Shown: positions 1 to 11,690, numbered from the stretch's first letter. The stretch is 31,882 bases of DNA from Lingula anatina (GCF_001039355.2 NW_019775585.1:127103-158984), one strand, 5' to 3'. Notes: a model not told the origin generated them from the sequence alone. Program-made: numbers and translations.

Positions 1-274
1 GCAATATTGTGTTACTGATTCATTATGGTCTAATGTGCAAAATGTGCAATTGATATATTTAGTTAATTGTCCTTATATGCCATGGGATATTGCATATCCA
101 GAATATTTGTTTAGTAGTTGCTCTGTCTCTAATATTTGCTTAATTTCTTTTCTAAAACTGCTTTAATTATCCCAAATCACAACCAGCAGTGCTGGGACTT
201 GATGTTAGACATTCAGGGTGGGTCAGGAAAGTTAATATTGTAGACTGTTCTCTGATAGATCCATGTGGGTGGGT

Positions 275-288
275 GGGGGGGGGGGGGT

Positions 289-316
<28 letters not shown>
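275..316. repeat. G13 homopolymer followed by (AG)14 microsatellite
   Basis: A run of 13 G (275-287) preceded by GGGT repeats is followed after one T by 14 AG units (289-316), ending in GGGG. The whole tract is purine-rich on the plus strand. It carries no coding signal and is likely length-polymorphic. Confidence 0.95.
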
Positions 317-319
<3 letters not shown>

Positions 320-648
320 AGGCAGAGCAGTTCATGCACAGGTATTTTGAGGGAAGCTATAGGAGGACTATATTGGTTCTAGGCCTTTCTGTGGTTTTGA
401 GGTTTTGAGTGAGTGTTAATGTGAAGGTCTTTATTTCTTTTAAGTAGAGTAGAAGATGGTGAAAAGTTGGAATTGGTTTGCTAGAATATTTTGCTCAGCA
501 TTGTAAATTGGTTATATAGTGGATGGTTTTTTATGGCTTGGGTGTTTTGATTCAGCAAAATATAAGCTAGTTAGGGTCTTTGCATTTTAGCATGTTTTTC
601 ACATTTTACAGTTGTTTTGAAATGTTTTAAGATGATTATTTGTTTTTA

Positions 649-676
649 ATCAAGTTATTTTTGGTAATAACTTGAT
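649..676. repeat. 11 bp perfect hairpin
   Basis: ATCAAGTTATT (649-659) and AATAACTTGAT (666-676) are exact reverse complements separated by 6 nt. Each arm contains a TTAT/ATAA core. It could be a chance AT-rich hairpin or a paired binding site. The rest of 317-960 holds no gene that I can see. Confidence 0.7.
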
Positions 677-964
677 AATGATTAAGTCTCTGCATTTAAC
701 ATATACCACACTGACAATCCAGATTTTCCAGAACTTGTCTTTTATCAGAGATTTTTATTCATGTGATACAGATCTAAAACCCGGACACCCTATCTCCCGC
801 CTTTCTGTCTCTTCGCCACCATTATGAGGTGACTCTAATGTTTGGTCTTAACCTCTGCAGTGAAGTTATGATGCTTTACAAGCGAGATACTTGATACTAA
901 CTTTAGTGCCTGGTTAAGTTGACAACTATCTCTGCACAATGATGTTTAATAATCTATAGGCAAC

Positions 965-1016
965 ATCTCAGATTAAATTGTGCTGCTTTCTTTCATTGCA
1001 CGTGTAATTCAAGAGT
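965..1016. repeat. Dispersed 52 bp repeat, copy 1
   Basis: This 52 bp stretch, starting ATCTCAGATTAAATTG, matches 3110-3161 at 49 of 52 positions in the same orientation. One of the three differences is CG here against CA there, as expected from methyl-CpG decay. The match stops sharply on both sides: T8 follows here, unrelated sequence there. It is probably a fragment of an interspersed element or a duplicated functional site. I do not recognise the family. Confidence 0.85.
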
Positions 1017-1499
1017 TTTTTTTTATTCCCTGAAAACAGTGGCATGATGCCAGATAAAGTAAATGTCATCTTATTTTTCTGTATTGCTTTTGTATCTGTC
1101 TTTGTATAATTTTGTTTTTGTTTCTAAAAGAAAGCATTTTCTTACATTTTTAGAAATATTGATAGTGACACCCAAAATGAACTTTATATATACTGTATAT
1201 GTTTGAAAAAAAAATTATTTTGGATTCATTAATTTTAAGTGATTATGATGATGATGATACCATTAATCTCATGTCCCCCAATACATTGATATTCACAGTA
1301 AAATCAGTTATAACAAAGTATGATATGTTCAAAAATATAACCCATTTGATCATAGTCGAGTAGACCACAGACATAAATAATCCATTCACCACATAAAGCT
1401 GTCTCTAAAAAAGAGATCCTTTTAGCATACAATCTAATAGTGCCACTTCAAATACAAAATGTAGTCTGTCCCAAAGTGCATTACACATATATGCTTCAG

Positions 1500-1770
1500 A
1501 CTAAAAGCCATCACTGTGCAGCAGATCAAAGAAATTCCGAGCAGTAGTGGCACTGATCTGATTAACTCCTAGAAATGCTGGGATAATGGGACTCCATTTC
1601 TAAGAATGTGGGTAATGTCACAAGTCAATCGGTGGCGCCAGGAATCCCCTAGAATTCCCGTTGGGTGCACTGCAGAGCTGGACATGAATGACAATGGCAT
1701 GAATGGATTATTTGCATGTTCTTCAATTAGCATCCTGTTGCTGCAGGTTTTGACATTTACATTGGATTGA
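1500..1770. promoter_or_regulatory. Candidate cis-regulatory module (TCF, SOX, POU and homeodomain motifs)
   Basis: This stretch is less AT-rich than its surroundings and dense in recognisable motifs: a TCF/LEF core AGATCAAAG (1523-1531), TGATTAA near 1560, a SOX-type ACAATGG (1691-1697), a perfect octamer ATTTGCAT (1710-1717) and a homeodomain core CAATTAG (1724-1730). It has few simple repeats and no long open frame. The enhancer reading is inference from motif density only; no conservation data are available here. Confidence 0.3.
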
Positions 1771-2000
1771 CACAGGAGCAAACACATTGTTTCCCTCAGG
1801 GGACTGAAATCGGCTTAAGAAAATGAGTTTGTAATTTTGATAGATTCGATGTCATTTTACCTTCTGAATGTTATTATTATTTTTATTGTATGGTGAATTT
1901 CACTTTTTATCTGTTTTCAAAAGCAGAGCATGCCTGTGATATAAGAGATGCGTTTTGTTTGCTAGGAGAGAGAACATCATGCACAAGAATGATTCTATAG

Positions 2001-2205
2001 AAAAAAAAAAAAAAAAACGATAGCAGTGATTGCATTTTATTGGAAATTGATTGGAATAACTCAAACAGTAGCTGAAGCAGATGAGGGTTTGCCCCCCCCC
2101 CCTCCAATCCCCCAGTGGAAAATGCTTGCTTTGCTCTCATCCATCCCCCTTTACATATCCAAGTCTAACTGTCACTATATTAATTTAATTTTTTTTTTTT
2201 TTTTT
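2001..2205. repeat. Homopolymer cluster: A17, C11, T17
   Basis: A17 lies at 2001-2017, C11 at 2092-2102 and T17 at 2189-2205, within 205 bp. The runs break up every reading frame here; short ORFs across them are Phe, Pro or Lys runs and not genes. The flanks (1771-2000 and 2206-3109) are unique AT-rich DNA without a recognisable gene. Confidence 0.95.
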
Positions 2206-3109
2206 GCATTTTAAAAAATCTTCCAGAGGATTAATCTGTTTATATATCCTTTTTATAAAAAGAAGTTATAACTTATTTGAGCTCAGCTGAATCTTGAATC
2301 ATCTTTTATGAAAGGGAAACTATTTATAAATAAGCTATGTTGTACTAGTACTTATCATATATGTAAGATTTAATTGCATTCTGGTGTCATTGTGTGGAAG
2401 CAGAGTTTTATCAGTTGTATATTTACCCGTCAAACTATACTTTTTTGCCAAAGGTGCATAAGTAAGTAATAAATATGCACATTCCAATACTGTTAATATT
2501 AATTGGCTTCATGTTGTATTCTTTGCCAATGAATGTCATGTCAACCAAGACAGCAGTGATTACTGCTCGAAGCGCCAAGAATTCAGGAAGTACACAACTG
2601 TTTTTATTGACCTGTGCCACCGGGTGAACCATTGTATTGTTTTCTTGGATGAACTTCTGTATTAAGTTCCATTATGAATACATTACTGTGCTTACAGTGC
2701 ATGCACTAGTAGTGTGGCAGAGGGTGCCAAGACTGACGTGTAGTCAAATGTACCACCTCAGGCTTACCAACTCTTGTAGACTACATATTTACATGTAATT
2801 TACACATTTTATTGCCCATGCTTTTTTATTTCTGAAGGTTTTCCTTTCAAAACATGTTTGATAACAAATCTGTATATGTGTTTTAGATACTGTAAAATAA
2901 GTTACTCAGGCCTGGTCGAGTGGGCGTGGGGGTTCAGGGAGGTTCAGAAGAATTGCCCTTTGTAGGCAAGAAAATATCTGATCTGAATCAAAATCCAATC
3001 CATGTTCTGTGAACACAAGTATGTTTCATGGTAAAAAGGTTCACTTTAAAAACTTTTTGAAATTGCTGGCCACAGGCCTTGCTGTTTCTGTGCCTTACTG
3101 CTTCTGTGT

Positions 3110-3161
3110 ATCTCAGATTAAATTGAACTGCTTTCTTTCATTGCACATGTAATTCAAGAGT
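3110..3161. repeat. Dispersed 52 bp repeat, copy 2
   Basis: Same orientation and 49/52 identity to 965-1016. The match begins at ATCTCAG and ends at AAGAGT. It is flanked here by CTTCTGTGT and TAACTGCACATG, which are absent at the other copy. The remainder of 3162-3772 holds no recognisable gene. Confidence 0.85.
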
Positions 3162-3775
3162 AACTGCACATGTACATGACACTTACTTCAAAGGGAAAAG
3201 CTTACATGGAGGCTTCTGAATGTGTAGATCTTTCATGAGATAGATGAGACCTGACAGGTAAGACAAATTGTCTGTCACTGAGGATCAGACGATAAGAATT
3301 TACAGACAAAAAATGAGATTACATAATATCCATCTCCAGCATCTCCAATAGTTTTATGTCAGACAGGAATGCCATAAAATGGAGACATTATCAAATGTAG
3401 TGACATAACTGTATTATATTGTTTTTTAGGCTATTGTATTTTGATTAGATGGTTTTGCCAGACAGGTGTGACACATTTTGTCTGCAAGGTAAATCAAGCT
3501 AGCAGCACAAAACGGGAAGATGAATTGATGAATTTAACTTTTCTTGTTTGCAAGAGAAAAAAGCAGGAAGATGTCTGTGAATGAAGTTTTTGGGCAGGGT
3601 TTTATATTTTTTATCTGATTGTGTTTTTGCCAGCTGTTACACCCTACATTTATAACAAAATTATGTTGTTGCAAGATGCAAAATGGGTTTACATTATAAA
3701 AAAGTAATTTTAGACTGACAGTCATTATTTTAGTGCGTTACTGCCTGTAGTCAAGAGAACTAGAAATTGGCCTTA

Positions 3776-3999
3776 GGGCACATTCAGGTTCACATATTGT
3801 ACTAGTTGGGTTGGTCCAACTATGAGGGGGATTCTCCCTAAAGTACAATCACCGGACTCAGCTTAATCAGCACAAGTCAGTTAATTACCCGATAGCTGCT
3901 CGAGGATGCTGTCATACAATTAAGCTGATTGCACTTTAGCAAGAATCCCCAACAGAGTTGCACCGGCCTAGCTAGTGTGATGTGTGTCTGAATATGGTG
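3776..3999. mobile_element. Long-TIR MITE copy 1 (PIF/Harbinger/Tourist-like candidate)
   Basis: The 224 bp element has no coding capacity and consists mostly of two ~95 bp imperfect inverted arms around a short core. The left end reads GGGCACATTCAG; the right end, reverse-complemented, reads CACCATATTCAG. Shared blocks follow in both arms: CACTAG/TACTAG, CCAACT/GCAACTC, GGGGATTCT, CTAAAGTGCAATCA and GCTTAAT. It is flanked by TTA (3773-3775) and TAA (4000-4002), close to the TWA target duplication of PIF/Harbinger elements. Related copies lie at 23828 and 30288, and this one is the most diverged. Mobilisation would need a transposase encoded elsewhere. Confidence 0.75.
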
Positions 4000-4002
4000 T
4001 AA

Positions 4003-5800
4003 AAGTTGCCTTTTCACTTGAACTTCTTTTATAAAACTGACCTCAGAAGTGGCAAGTTAGGAACATCAGAAACATACAATGTCTAGGATCCATCTAGCAG
4101 TCACTGATTAGATTATGCCCAAATAAGTGCATATAGGATGTCGTGAATATTTAACACTTCATCCGACCAGTACACTTCATCCCACCAGTGCCAACTACGC
4201 CAGTCTGAATACTAGGACAATTAAACCCAATTAAATATAAGTGGCAGTAGCTGTATTGGACATTTATCAAGTAAATTACCATTTTTGATTGCCTCATTGC
4301 CCTCTGTCCACCAAGGCTACTGTTTGGTACTGGCTGGCTGACCAGAGGAATGCAGCAAACCTTTACCTCAGCTGTGACCAAACTGAATTAGCCACTCATT
4401 TGGCAGTCTGTTCCAATTTTCATAAACTAGATAATTGCATTGCATCTTAGAGTGACCGGGCAAGGCTAGGGTATTGTTCATTGGAGGCAATGGCATAGAA
4501 CAGGCCAGCAAGCACCGAGTAAGCAGTATATCTTGTCTGGCTGACAAATTAGTTTCACAGTGTGTAAAAAGTAGGAGCATGTTACAAACTATAGTGTTGA
4601 CTGATTGATATGTTATTCTATATTCTCATTCAGCATTATCAATAAATGATGTTTCATAGGTTTCAAATTGAATGAACCATGGTCCATATGATGTAAGGTG
4701 TTTATTTATTTTCATTTTTTTTCTCTGGCATATGCAGAATCTGTGAAAAAAGTGAAACAACAGATGAAAATTGACTTTTACTAGACCTTGATCCTCAAAG
4801 AAAACATTTCTGTTTTAGTTAAATCAGAATTTGATACTAAGTGAATGATTAATTTGTGAAATCAAAGGTCAGTTTTGTTAACTTTTTTTGTTTTTCTGCA
4901 CCAAGTCTTGCTTTTGAAAGTAACATTTAGTAAATCCTTCAGAATATAACAGATATTTTTGTCAATACCAACACATCCATTGTTTCATATTGGATGATTG
5001 ATGTATCAGACTTAAAAATAATGAACTTCCTAATTACTTTAATAATTAGCTTTTGTTGTTGCCTTATACAACATAATCCCCAGACAATATGGTTGACTGC
5101 ATAATCAGGTGCAACGTTGCTGCTAGAGCTTTGTTCAACTGGTAGGCAATTTGCCTATATTGGATTAAAAGGAAATTTGTATTAGGTTAACAGGTATGCT
5201 ATTAGTATAAATATACAAACAGTTTGCTTAAAACTAAAACCTGTGGTTTAGTGATTTAATACACGTTGGTAATAATTTAATGACGTATGTGATTCATGTA
5301 GTTTTACTGATTGATCAATTTCTCTTGATTTGTTTTAATCATATTGATTTCAGATTGGTGTCATTCTGTTGTGATTGAGATGTTTTAAAAGCAATTATAA
5401 AAGAACTACATGTTGTGAACACTGTAATGTTACTCACCCAGTTGGACCAGTATTTATGTTTTTGATGTCAATAATAAGTATATTTTACAAACACTGAATT
5501 TAACCAAGTTTAGTATCTGTAATTTTATTTTGACATCAAGGGCCGATTTAGGATTTTGCAGGGGTTGGTTCAGTTTTGGAAACTCTTTATTTCTATTGCT
5601 GTAAAATGTCTTAAACTGATATAGGGCTTATCACTGGGTTTTAAATTAAGTTAATGGTATTCAGTTTTTGTGATTAAAAATATTGCATCAGACCAAGGAT
5701 ATACGTAATATAACCCTATTTCTTAATAAATTTTTGTAACTATATGTATAAATGAAGCTTAGAATTAATAGAGTTACTAGAGAGTAGCTTTGCAACAAAT
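4003..5800. other. Unannotated AT-rich interval
   Basis: I see no exon with convincing splice sites, no RNA gene and no long repeat here. Overlapping short minus-strand ORFs at 4151-4580 lack family resemblance and look like chance. Near 5540 there is a fragment, GGGCCGATTTAGGATTTTGC, that loosely resembles one end of the CAGGGGCGG transposon at 31319, too weakly to call. Confidence 0.6.
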
Positions 5801-6018
5801 TTCACTGGGACATAGGTGAACTCGAAAGACTCGGCAAACAGAAGGTGCTACCATAGGTAATGCACATGTGTTGTCTACTGATGTTGCTAACTATCCATTT
5901 ATAAATCTATCCCATTTGTTTTCCATGGTTTCATCAACGTCTAATGACTCCCCTGGTTCTGTGTACAGACTCTGTGGCTGCTTTGGTGACCCATATATAC
6001 TGCCATGCAGGTCTTTCA

Positions 6019-6080
6019 GATACTCGAGAGTATCGACAGTTCGAGGAAAGTTAGTGAAATCTAACTATACTCTGGAGTAT
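6019..6080. repeat. Two ATACTC-N2-GAGTAT palindromes 47 bp apart
   Basis: GATACTC-GA-GAGTATC (6019-6034) and ATACTC-TG-GAGTAT (6067-6080) share the half-site ATACTC and differ only in the 2 bp spacer and outer base. Two copies of one dyad within 62 bp suggest paired sites for a dimeric factor. I cannot name the factor. The short plus-strand ORF across this region (5868-6128) has no recognisable domain. Confidence 0.5.
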
Positions 6081-6483
6081 GGACTGTCTGTAATGATTAG
6101 TCTTCTTTCTGCAGTTGAAATTTGGTGATGGCATATTATAGTTTACATTAATATATGGCGATTTCAAGTTTGCAATGATGTGTTTAGTTGATCTTCTCTA
6201 ACATGTAAGGACAATTCAGTGTTTCAAATTCTTATGACACAAATCAATGTTAAAGTAGAAAAATTCTTCAGTGAAATGAATACAGCATTCTCAGCAATTA
6301 AGTAGTAATTAAGGTGGAATTTCATGATGAGAATAATCAGTAGTAAGAGGCATGCTGGGGGATTGTGTTAGAATGTGACATAGGTATCCTCTAGCACATT
6401 TCTAATGCATCATCAAACAGAATGATTAACACTTTGCATGTTATGTTTTGAAACACGATGCAACAAACAGTATAGATATCACA

Positions 6484-6519
6484 TTTTTTTCTTTTCTTTT
6501 CTTTCTTTTTACTTTTTAT
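6484..6519. repeat. Pyrimidine tract, (CTTTT)n-like
   Basis: T7 is followed by CTTTT, CTTTT and CTTT repeats, almost all pyrimidine on the plus strand. The reverse strand reads as Lys/Glu-rich ORFs, which are artefacts of this composition. Confidence 0.8.
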
Positions 6520-6803
6520 TGAAAAGAGGGAAATAATTCTTGAATAAGATGCCAGGGCACCATGATGCATGTTTCTTCCCTTGGTAGAGATAAATCGACA
6601 AGCAGAACACATGTTCAATGAATATAGATTTTAGAGGGTATGATTTATTTGAACCAGTGCACAGAAGACACCTTTGTGTTGCAGAATCATTTTGGGAAAT
6701 CATGAAGTTAAATACATTAGTCTCCCTTGCAAGTTTAAGGGGAAATAATTTGACTTTTTGGGGTAATGATGTATTTGCATGATACTGAAATTGTATCTTT
6801 TGG

Positions 6804-6817
6804 TGCCTCTGGAGGCA
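6804..6817. promoter_or_regulatory. TGCCTC-TG-GAGGCA dyad (TFAP2-like)
   Basis: TGCCTC (6804-6809) and GAGGCA (6812-6817) form a perfect dyad that fits the GCC-N-GGC palindrome family bound by TFAP2 factors. It is a single isolated site, so it could be chance. Confidence 0.25.
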
Positions 6818-6819
6818 TC

Positions 6820-8011
6820 AGCTGTGTGCTATTGGTATTATGAAATATGGTTGTAAATACAAAAGGAAAAAAAGAATTACTGTTTTACATTTGGATCATT
6901 TTTGTTACAGTCTTACAGTTGTTATAGTGTTATAGTTCGGTACCACTTATGTGCCTTTTACTCATTGTGTACAGCTATTTTTCTACAAGAAGATTTTAAG
7001 CCTTTTTATTCTGGTTTGGTGTTGGTGCAAGAGCACTTGTTTGCAATTCCCTATTCATATCCAACATTGAATTTGACAATAAAGCACTTGTAATATCTTT
7101 AGTAATATAACATTACACACACTGTGATGTAGTCTCAGTTCGTTTCTGAAATTGACAGCCATAATGCTAAGTGGCAGTTAAACTTTATCGTGAGATCTGG
7201 CAGCTTCCTTGTGAAGATTGGTCTCAGTGTTTCCAGGAAGTAGCGGTCAGTGCCTGACCACTGGTCTGGGCATTCTAATGTGACCGCAGAGTAGTTATGT
7301 CTTGCTGCTTCTGCTGCTTTGTTTCCTGATGAATCAGTTATCAATGTTGCCAACAAAATAGAGCGAAGTGTGAAGATCAATCGTTTACCTTGTTATTAAC
7401 AATAACGTAACACCTGGCAATACAGGGACTAATAGCTAGGTGGTGGCTGGGGATGCTGTGTTTATTTTCTCTCAGGATAAAACTGGGTGGTATACCAAAA
7501 GAGTTTTTTGTTAAATGGTGTTTGTTTTATTAGCATTGGCCAATTGGTGGTTTGCAAATCATTGCAAATATATTGATATTTTGGGAGGAAAAACCTCAGA
7601 TTTGGCTTTTTTTCTGTTGGAGCAAATGGTGCTTTTTTATCCAACATTAAGGAGAAACAAAAGTACGATGGTAAAGTATTATTTTGAACACACATTTGTG
7701 GTTACAGGTAAATCCAAAAATCAACACTGCACCATTCCTTCACATGTGAAAAATTCTCTGGGAAAATTGGCAATTTAGCTGGCAGCAGTAGTTTATTTGC
7801 AGAGCCCAAATTTTCATAACACTTACCAGGCATGTTGGTGGATGCTGGATGATAAGGAGATATTATGGGATATGTGGTGCTGGTCACCCTGTGAGGAATA
7901 TATGTATGATACATTATTAGAAAGTTATTAGAGATCATATCAGGTACATACTTACATCAAAAATGATTTTGCTGATGGGATATATGGCAGATGGAGAGTT
8001 GGGGGAGGATT
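6820..8011. other. No recognisable gene; short ORFs only
   Basis: Several 60-87 codon ORFs occur on both strands. The most protein-like is a minus-strand frame at 7135-7380, with few low-complexity runs but no motif or family that I recognise and no clear acceptor/donor pair. The same stretch (about 7190-7400) contains a GGTCAG-TGC-CTGACC dyad and a RUNX-like TGACCAC, so a regulatory reading is equally possible. Confidence 0.5.
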
Positions 8012-8026
8012 GGGGGGGGGGGGGGG
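8012..8026. repeat. G15 homopolymer
   Basis: Fifteen consecutive G, preceded by a GGGGGAGGATT context, in otherwise AT-rich DNA. Confidence 0.95.
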
Positions 8027-8534
8027 AATGTACAAGCCTGTTGTCTGGCCAAATAAAGGGCTGCTATGTGGTGGAAATGGTTGTCAGAAATTTCCACAAA
8101 AAATAATTCATTACCATTTGCCATTTCTAAAAGATTGATGTAGAATAAATCTTTCATTTGTGAGTTTGTGATTTAAGTCACTGGTGTGATTGGTTGTAGA
8201 CTTGGGGCTCCAAATTGGCAAAAATGATAAAACCTTTCAAAGTTAATGGTCAAGTCAGATGAAGTGAGGATTTTGGTGTTTGGATAGTTTAAACAAGAAT
8301 GAACTTAAGTTGGTTAATTTTAAACTGGGATAATAGATCTGAGCCCATATCTTATGAGTGGGCTGCACAGATTAGAAATCATGTACAGTATGTGCTTGCA
8401 TATTTTGTTTCAGTCATTCAGTTATATATCTGGCTCTGATATTTATATCACTGCCCTTTTGTTTGCTTAATGAGTTATTCTTATACCTTGGAGAATCCTA
8501 GGAAAATTCCCGTTATGCAACCTAACATGTTTAA

Positions 8535-8561
8535 TTTTTTTTTTTTTTTGGGGGGGGGGGG
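8535..8561. repeat. T15-G12 junction
   Basis: T15 (8535-8549) abuts G12 (8550-8561) directly. Between here and 9830 there is no recognisable gene apart from the long T tract at 9145. Confidence 0.95.
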
Positions 8562-9140
8562 AGGTTGAAACAGCAATTGCAATTACACTAGTTTTAGACA
8601 TGGAACTTGGAGGTAAAAGCTGTTGTTTTGGAAAAGTTTTGGAAGAAAATATTGCCACAACCCAGACTTTGATAATGTTGCAAAGTGGAAAATAATGATT
8701 ATTTTCAAGGTACACTTAGAGCCCATGCATGATCCTAGGGAATTTGAGATATTCTATCATAATTCATCAAAATTGAAATTGCACTGATGACTTGTGGATG
8801 AGATTAGCATCCCAAAAGGCAAGACAGGGGTTGTACACGGGTTAACAATTTGCCATATTTTCATTAAAATGATTTTTCAGTTTGCAGGGTTTACACTTGT
8901 GGAAACAAGTCTTGATAAAAGCCTATCTGTTTGAACATCATTGGTTCACATATAAATGGATAGTGATTTCCCTGTCTTTCTAGGGCCTCCAATGCATCAG
9001 AGACTGAGGAGAAGAATTCGAAGTTATTAAAGTTGCCGAACCTCCGAACTGAATATCTACATTGCAGGAAGTGATGAATGTTACGCAAAGTTGCTGCATC
9101 AGCTAGTTTGAATTTGGCATACTGCTTTGGGTAAGCACAG

Positions 9141-9144
<4 letters not shown>

Positions 9145-9175
<31 letters not shown>
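9145..9175. repeat. T31 homopolymer
   Basis: Thirty-one consecutive T. Read on the minus strand it is an A31 that could be the tail of a retroposed sequence. The DNA to its right (9176-9300) shows no recognisable element, and no target duplication was found. A simple homopolymer expansion is as likely. Confidence 0.95.
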
Positions 9176-9176
<1 letters not shown>

Positions 9177-9829
9177 AGAAATAGATCTTAATCATTTTTA
9201 CCTTGGTTGAATATTGATATATGAAATGTTTTGCCAAGTTGTCAAATAAATATAATTTGTAATGATGACCTGGGTAAATTACAGCTGCTTTTGCATTTTA
9301 AAAATAAATGCACAAATAATAGATGTACCAGTATTTATTGCAAAACAGTTATTTGGCGAAACAACAAATGTGATATAGCATGACTGTAGCTAATGTGGTA
9401 TGGTCTGTATATATATATCTATGGAGATACTCAATCGAAGTGGAAATTCTTTATTCCAAGTGCTTGTCTTGTGCATGTTTCATTGTACAAGCAGTTTTTT
9501 ATTGGTAAAAAAATATGTTGCTTCAAAGAGGAGTTCCTGTGACTTAAATACAGGAATTCTAACAGTTTAATTCCCTCCCACAACAAAATTTATTTAGTAA
9601 AATATTATTTAGAATATCGGTGCACAACTTTGCTTTTAAATATTTGAAATAGGAAGCGTACAGTGTGGCCAGGATAATGTAAATGATCCAATTAGATGAG
9701 AGGTCCTGATAAAAGCACATCAACAGACTTTAAATGTCATCTCAGTGAGATAGCAAAATGATCAGTGGATCAGTTAAATCCAATTTCGATGCGAAAAGGT
9801 AGACCTAGGTAATTGCATGGTTTCAAGCA

Positions 9830-10080
9830 CTTCACTGGGAAGCCATCGAAAATAACATTTAGTGCTTCGATCCCAGCATGCTCATCCTAACTCGTCTTCA
9901 CAATTTCATAAATGTTTGTGGAAGGGACGTGAGGACTGGTGGTAATTATTAGCTGATGATTCAAGAATTCTTCTCAATTGGCCCCATATTAAGCCAAGTG
10001 CGCAGAACTGTTTGTGTTTCCTGTAAGTTGTTTGAAAGGAGATAAAATTGAATTAAACCAATTTTGTCTTCGTAGCTGAC
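9830..10080. promoter_or_regulatory. Candidate regulatory block with homeodomain cores
   Basis: A repeat-free stretch with a TAATTATTA core (9943-9951) followed by GCTGATGATTCAAG, CAATTG (9975-9980) and ATTAAGCCAAGTG (NK-type CAAGTG), plus a 6 bp ATCGAA/TTCGAT inverted pair near 9857-9882. The function is inferred from motif density alone. Confidence 0.22.
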
Positions 10081-10294
10081 TGGTGGGAATGGGTGATCTG
10101 CGGAACATCTGCACTTTAAGAATGGTGCATATATACCTCTAAGAGCAGATTTTTAAATATCTTTTTTCAACATATGTCTATATATATTCTGAGGTATTTG
10201 TATTTCATCGAAAGTATTTATGTATTTAAGCTATTGACATTTGATATATCTTTCGTTGCATTGCTTTGTTTGCCTTTTTAATGATTTTATTATG

Positions 10295-10320
10295 TTTTTC
10301 TCTCCCTTTTTCTTTTTCTC

Positions 10321-10353
<33 letters not shown>
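10295..10353. repeat. Polypyrimidine tract ending in (CT)n
   Basis: About 59 nt of T and C, ending in roughly 13 CT units and then CAG. It imitates a splice acceptor, but nothing downstream behaves like an exon. The reverse strand yields an Arg/Glu repeat ORF that is an artefact. Confidence 0.9.
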
Positions 10354-10356
<3 letters not shown>

Positions 10357-10792
10357 AATATGCATGGCAAAACATGCAATATAGAAAAAAATTCTTTTTG
10401 AACGGGTTCTTAACCTTTGTTCTGCGAACCACGTCATGCAGCAACCTTACAACCATCATACAGTAAACACACTTTGTAGATGTTTGTAGACGGTAATGGG
10501 AAAAACACATTCCATACGCTACACTAAGCACCTGTGTCTGAAAAAACATGATTTTTGGAACATCAAAGAAGACACCCTTATGAAATTCTTCCTAATATTT
10601 TATCCTTACCTTTACAGCAATATTTTGATAGATGTGAAGCAGGGTTGGTTTTAGTTGTAAAAAAATGTTCTGCTATTTGTTTACCTTAGATCTTACCCAC
10701 CTGGGTTTCCGTCCAGTGACTCTGGAATTAGATGAACTGGTTGCTTTTGTGCATACAGACAGATAACAGACAGCTGGTAGACAGATGTCCTT

Positions 10793-10831
10793 GGGGGGAA
10801 AGGAGAGGGGGGGTCATATGGGGGGGGGGGG
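10793..10831 (+). repeat. G-rich tract, possible G-quadruplex
   Basis: G6, G7 (10807-10813) and G12 (10820-10831) are separated by short A-rich loops, which meets the usual G3+ N1-7 quadruplex pattern on the plus strand. It may simply be another member of the poly-G tracts found across the window. Confidence 0.7.
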
Positions 10832-11552
10832 CTGGAGGCAGAGACAGGTGTCTTTAACTATATGGGAAAGACCCATACCAGAACCACATATTTTCGCATT
10901 TTGTACATATAATTGGTAGCCAATTTCCTTGATTTTATGTAGGTATTATATAATCATTGATATAATCTATTGCTTAAAAAAACTCGAACATTTGAATTGG
11001 TTAAAATAAATGTTATAGTATTATAGTCAGCAAACAACATTGCATGACAAGATATTTGGGAGTGAATGAACCATATTTTGTACATCATCTGTAATTGTCT
11101 TCTGCACTATATGACATCAATGCATTAGGTTGCACCTGCAATTAAATTCCATCTTTAACTACTCCTTGACACTTGATGCATTATCTGATCTTATCATTGT
11201 TTTGATTGATATTATTGGATTTTCATTTACTTTATATTCAGTGGCAGTGTGAATACACAGGTATATCTTTGAAGGCTTACCTATTGACTTTTCTCTCTGG
11301 ACTTAACGTTTACAGTATTTCTTAAGGCAGTGTTAAACAGTATAATTTAAGAGCTGTTTGGAACATCACAGGACGATTTCTAACAATATTAGTGCCAATG
11401 GCATCATTAAAAACAATGATTGCTTCATTCTTTTTTCTTTAAACAAGACTGGTAGAAGGGCATATGGGTTTTTGCTGCCAAGTGTCAAGATTAGTGTGTC
11501 ATCTTCATTGCTGGTCAATCATTATGTAAATAATTGGTTCTTCTGCTCCTTT

Positions 11553-11690
11553 CAGACAGACTGACAGACAAACAGACAGATGAATAAGCCACATGGGCAG
11601 GTTGTCCACCTTCTGTATGCTTCTGTATGCTTTTCCATATCTGATAGTAGGAGAGATGGATAGACCTACTGACAGAAAGACAGACAGACA
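11553..11690 (+). repeat. Degenerate CAGA repeat in two blocks
   Basis: CAGA/CTGA/CAAA tetramers occupy 11553-11580 and 11671-11690, with a direct repeat of TTCTGTATGC at 11611-11630 between them. The opposite strand gives Ser-Val-Cys-Leu repeat ORFs that are compositional artefacts. Confidence 0.85.

Noticed and set aside
10295-10356. Strong-looking splice acceptor (polypyrimidine then CAG)
   Set aside because: The tract is a CT microsatellite, and downstream sequence has no exon-like composition or suitable donor.
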